Below, piece by piece: positions 62,550 through 64,000 of a stretch of 64,000 nt of DNA. Numbering within the stretch: the stretch's first letter is position 1; every line of letters starts with the position of its first letter. The translations under genes and the position numbers were made by a program. Under the pieces are notes generated by a model. The model was given only the letters and a program-made list of their open reading frames with translations, had not been told where the DNA came from and did not search any database. The DNA comes from Pelagimonas sp. Lineage in GTDB: Bacteria; Pseudomonadota; Alphaproteobacteria; Rhodobacterales; Rhodobacteraceae. Location: NCBI GenBank assembly GCA_025210345.1, contig JAOARX010000009.1, positions 1-64,000 on the forward strand, given 5' to 3'.

Positions 62550-63211
62550 GCCGCGTGCATGATATGGGCGGGCGTTTTGGCGATGGGCCGGTTGATCCGG
62601 GCGAAGAGCCTGTCTTTCAAGAGAGCTGGCATGGGCGGGCGCTTGCGCTGACACTTGCGGCGGGGGCGCTTGGGCAATGGAACCTGGACATCTCCCGCCA
62701 CGCGCGCGAACGGCTGTCCCCCAGGGACTACATGTCGTTCAGCTATTACGAAAAATGGATTGCCGGGCTGGCCGATCTTTTGGTGTCGCGCGGGGTAATA
62801 ACCCGAGATGAGCTGTCGGGAGGTGAGATCACCCCCTCGGATCTGGCGGCACGCTGCCTGAGGGCGCCTGCCGTGGCCCGGGTGCTGGGCGCTGGCGGAC
62901 CCGTGGATCGTGACGGCGCGGCGCCGCGTTTTCAACCGGGGGACCGGGTGCGCGCGCGGGGACAGGGGAATGTCTTTGTTGATGGGGGGCACACGCGGCT
63001 TCCGGGTTATGTCGCCGGGAAAACCGGTGAAATCGTTCTGGTGCACGGGTGCCATGTCTTTCCCGACGCACATGCCCATGGGCAAGGAGAGCGCCCAGAG
63101 CCGCTGTATACGGTGGTGTTTCAGGCGGCCGAGGTCTGGCAAAACCCCGAGCAGGCCGGCGATGAGATCACCTGTGATCTCTGGGAAAGCTATCTGGAGC
63201 CAGTGGCATGA
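62546..63211 (+). CDS. nthB: Nitrile hydratase subunit beta
   Basis: A 221-aa subunit that forms the alpha-beta heterodimer with NthA. The N-terminal [16 protein letters not shown] and [19 protein letters not shown] belong to the helical arm that grips the alpha subunit; the C-terminal SH3-like barrel contains [37 protein letters not shown] and the last strand [12 protein letters not shown]. Arg residues from this subunit that contact the oxidised cysteines are expected in the N-terminal half. It overlaps both neighbours by four bases. Confidence 0.94.
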   Translation: MSRVHDMGGRFGDGPVDPGEEPVFQESWHGRALALTLAAGALGQWNLDISRHARERLSPRDYMSFSYYEKWIAGLADLLVSRGVITRDELSGGEITPSDLAARCLRAPAVARVLGAGGPVDRDGAAPRFQPGDRVRARGQGNVFVDGGHTRLPGYVAGKTGEIVLVHGCHVFPDAHAHGQGERPEPLYTVVFQAAEVWQNPEQAGDEITCDLWESYLEPVA

Positions 63212-63534
63212 ACCCGGGACGACCCGAACCGGCCTTTGAGGCCCCTTGGCATGCGCAGGTGTTCGCCCTGACCGTACATCTAAGCGAAAGCGGTGCGTTT
63301 GACTGGCCTGCCTGGGCGCAGGTCTTTGGGGCCACCTTGAAAGATCACGGGCTTGGCCACGCCTTGAACGGCGGAGAGGATTATTTCCTGGCCTGGGTCG
63401 ACGCGCTTGAGCAGATCTGCACCCAGCGTGGGCTGATCGAACCCGGGGTTTTGGGGGCGCTTAAATCCCAATGGGAGCGCGCCTATCTGGCCACGCCCCA
63501 CGGCTATCCGGTCCGATTGGAGGCAGGGGCCTAG
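63208..63534 (+). CDS. Nitrile hydratase accessory protein (cobalt insertion, p14K type)
   Basis: A 108-aa protein related to the N-terminal half of the beta subunit (FEAPWHAQVFALTVHLSESG, GGEDYFLAWVDALEQICTQRG), as are the 'self-subunit swapping' chaperones that insert cobalt and help to oxidise the cysteines of the alpha subunit. Order alpha-beta-accessory is standard for cobalt enzymes and agrees with the CTLCSC motif. It overlaps the beta gene by four bases. No amidase or nitrile-forming aldoxime dehydratase lies in the window. Confidence 0.9.
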   Translation: MNPGRPEPAFEAPWHAQVFALTVHLSESGAFDWPAWAQVFGATLKDHGLGHALNGGEDYFLAWVDALEQICTQRGLIEPGVLGALKSQWERAYLATPHGYPVRLEAGA

Positions 63535-63926
63535 GTGTCGGTTTCATCCACATCCAACTGCCCAGAAAGCCTGCGCCGGATGATCGACCAGCTCAGCCCC
63601 ACCCCCAGCACAATGGACAGCGCGAGGATGCCAATCCATGTGGCAATCTGCGGGTCGGTCAGATCCAGCAGGCCAAAATCCCACAGAACCCATAGAATTG
63701 CCGCCACCAGCGCAAGCACCAGAAACATCCCGAACCCGCCGATCGAGCGCAGCGTAGCGCGCAGGTAAATCACATAACCGATGATCAGCAGCACCCCGAA
63801 TAGGGCGATCAGGGGCAGGTCGCTGTCCAGATGCGCTGCGCTCCAGCCAAGATAGTTCCAAGGGCTGGGATTATAGGTGGCCGCAAGCAGCAAAAAGGCA
63901 AACAGCCAGCGCAGGAAAAAGCTCAT
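63531..63926 (-). CDS. Small membrane protein, DUF6524-like
   Basis: A 131-aa protein with four hydrophobic helices: an N-terminal one (FFLRWLFAFLLLAATYNPS, where NPS-W is conserved in such proteins), then LIALFGVLLIIGYVIYL, MFLVLALVAAILWVLW and WIGILALSIVLGVGLSW, and a short acidic tail (DVDETDT). Its stop overlaps the convergent accessory gene's stop by four bases. Similar four-helix proteins occur in Rhodobacterales as conserved hypotheticals; the family name is from memory. Function unknown. Confidence 0.7.
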   Translation of the reverse strand: MSFFLRWLFAFLLLAATYNPSPWNYLGWSAAHLDSDLPLIALFGVLLIIGYVIYLRATLRSIGGFGMFLVLALVAAILWVLWDFGLLDLTDPQIATWIGILALSIVLGVGLSWSIIRRRLSGQLDVDETDT

Positions 63927-64000
63927 GACGTCATCTCCGATCGCATTGGAACTGAGATCGACGTATCAAGCAGGGCGCGTCGGCACAAAGGGAATATGCG

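Overview
The window looks like about 64 kb of chromosome from a marine alphaproteobacterium of the order Rhodobacterales (Roseobacter group). This is inferred from the high GC content, the protein families present and their typical arrangement (murA followed by a DUF2948 gene, secG near pyrG, dmdC-like acyl-CoA dehydrogenase with MerR regulators, H-NOX with a hybrid kinase, cobalt-type nitrile hydratase). No CRISPR array, complete insertion sequence, phage structural genes or rRNA operon is visible. One tRNA (Thr, GGT) was found.

Layout. 0-1.1 kb: the 3' end of a large serine recombinase whose reading frame runs through tRNA-Thr, probably the edge of an integrated element. 1.1-3.1 kb: murA and a DUF2948 gene. 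3.1-7.7 kb: two divergent, related glycosyltransferases of the GT2/GT92 type and an alpha/beta-hydrolase-like protein. 7.8-9.1 kb: caiD-like crotonobetainyl-CoA hydratase and a hotdog thioesterase. 9.5-20.2 kb: beta-oxidation genes (fadB/J-like, a double NTF2-like protein, fadA-like thiolase, GST, two acyl-CoA dehydrogenases, MerR), interrupted by an arginine:glycine amidinotransferase homologue. 20.6-23.6 kb: a second MerR, two PaaI-type thioesterases and a DinF-like MATE exporter. 23.8-34.5 kb: trpB and trpA on either side of a serine hydrolase, DUF2332, pth, rplY, an MFS transporter, lldD and an overlapping H-NOX/hybrid histidine kinase pair. 34.7-39.5 kb: ppk2, NorM-like MATE, ychF and a SLAC1/TehA-type channel.

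39.5-54.7 kb is the metabolic centre of the window. A GlxA-type AraC regulator and a GntR regulator diverge. Downstream of GntR are DapA-family, PuuC-like aldehyde dehydrogenase and PuuB-like oxidase genes. Facing them is a nine-gene minus-strand array: polar amino-acid ABC transporter (ATPase, binding protein, two permeases), two PuuA-like glutamine synthetases, a class I amidotransferase, a PuuB-like oxidase and a DegT-type PLP aminotransferase. Together these supply a counterpart of every step of a gamma-glutamylation route for amine catabolism, but with an amino-acid transporter and an unusual aminotransferase, so the substrate is open. An AATTTGATCA motif lies upstream of both the transporter and a glutamine synthetase.

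54.8-64 kb: an overlapping cluster of two TerB-like proteins and a PhnD-like protein without a signal peptide (the least explained module here), rlmJ, a geranylgeranyl-reductase-like flavoprotein, a frameshifted outer-membrane-protein remnant, pyrG, secG, a cobalt-type nitrile hydratase operon and a small membrane protein.

Intergenic regions carry several copies of a composite repeat (a GGGATATTTG core, in some copies with a GGGGC-GCCCC hairpin).
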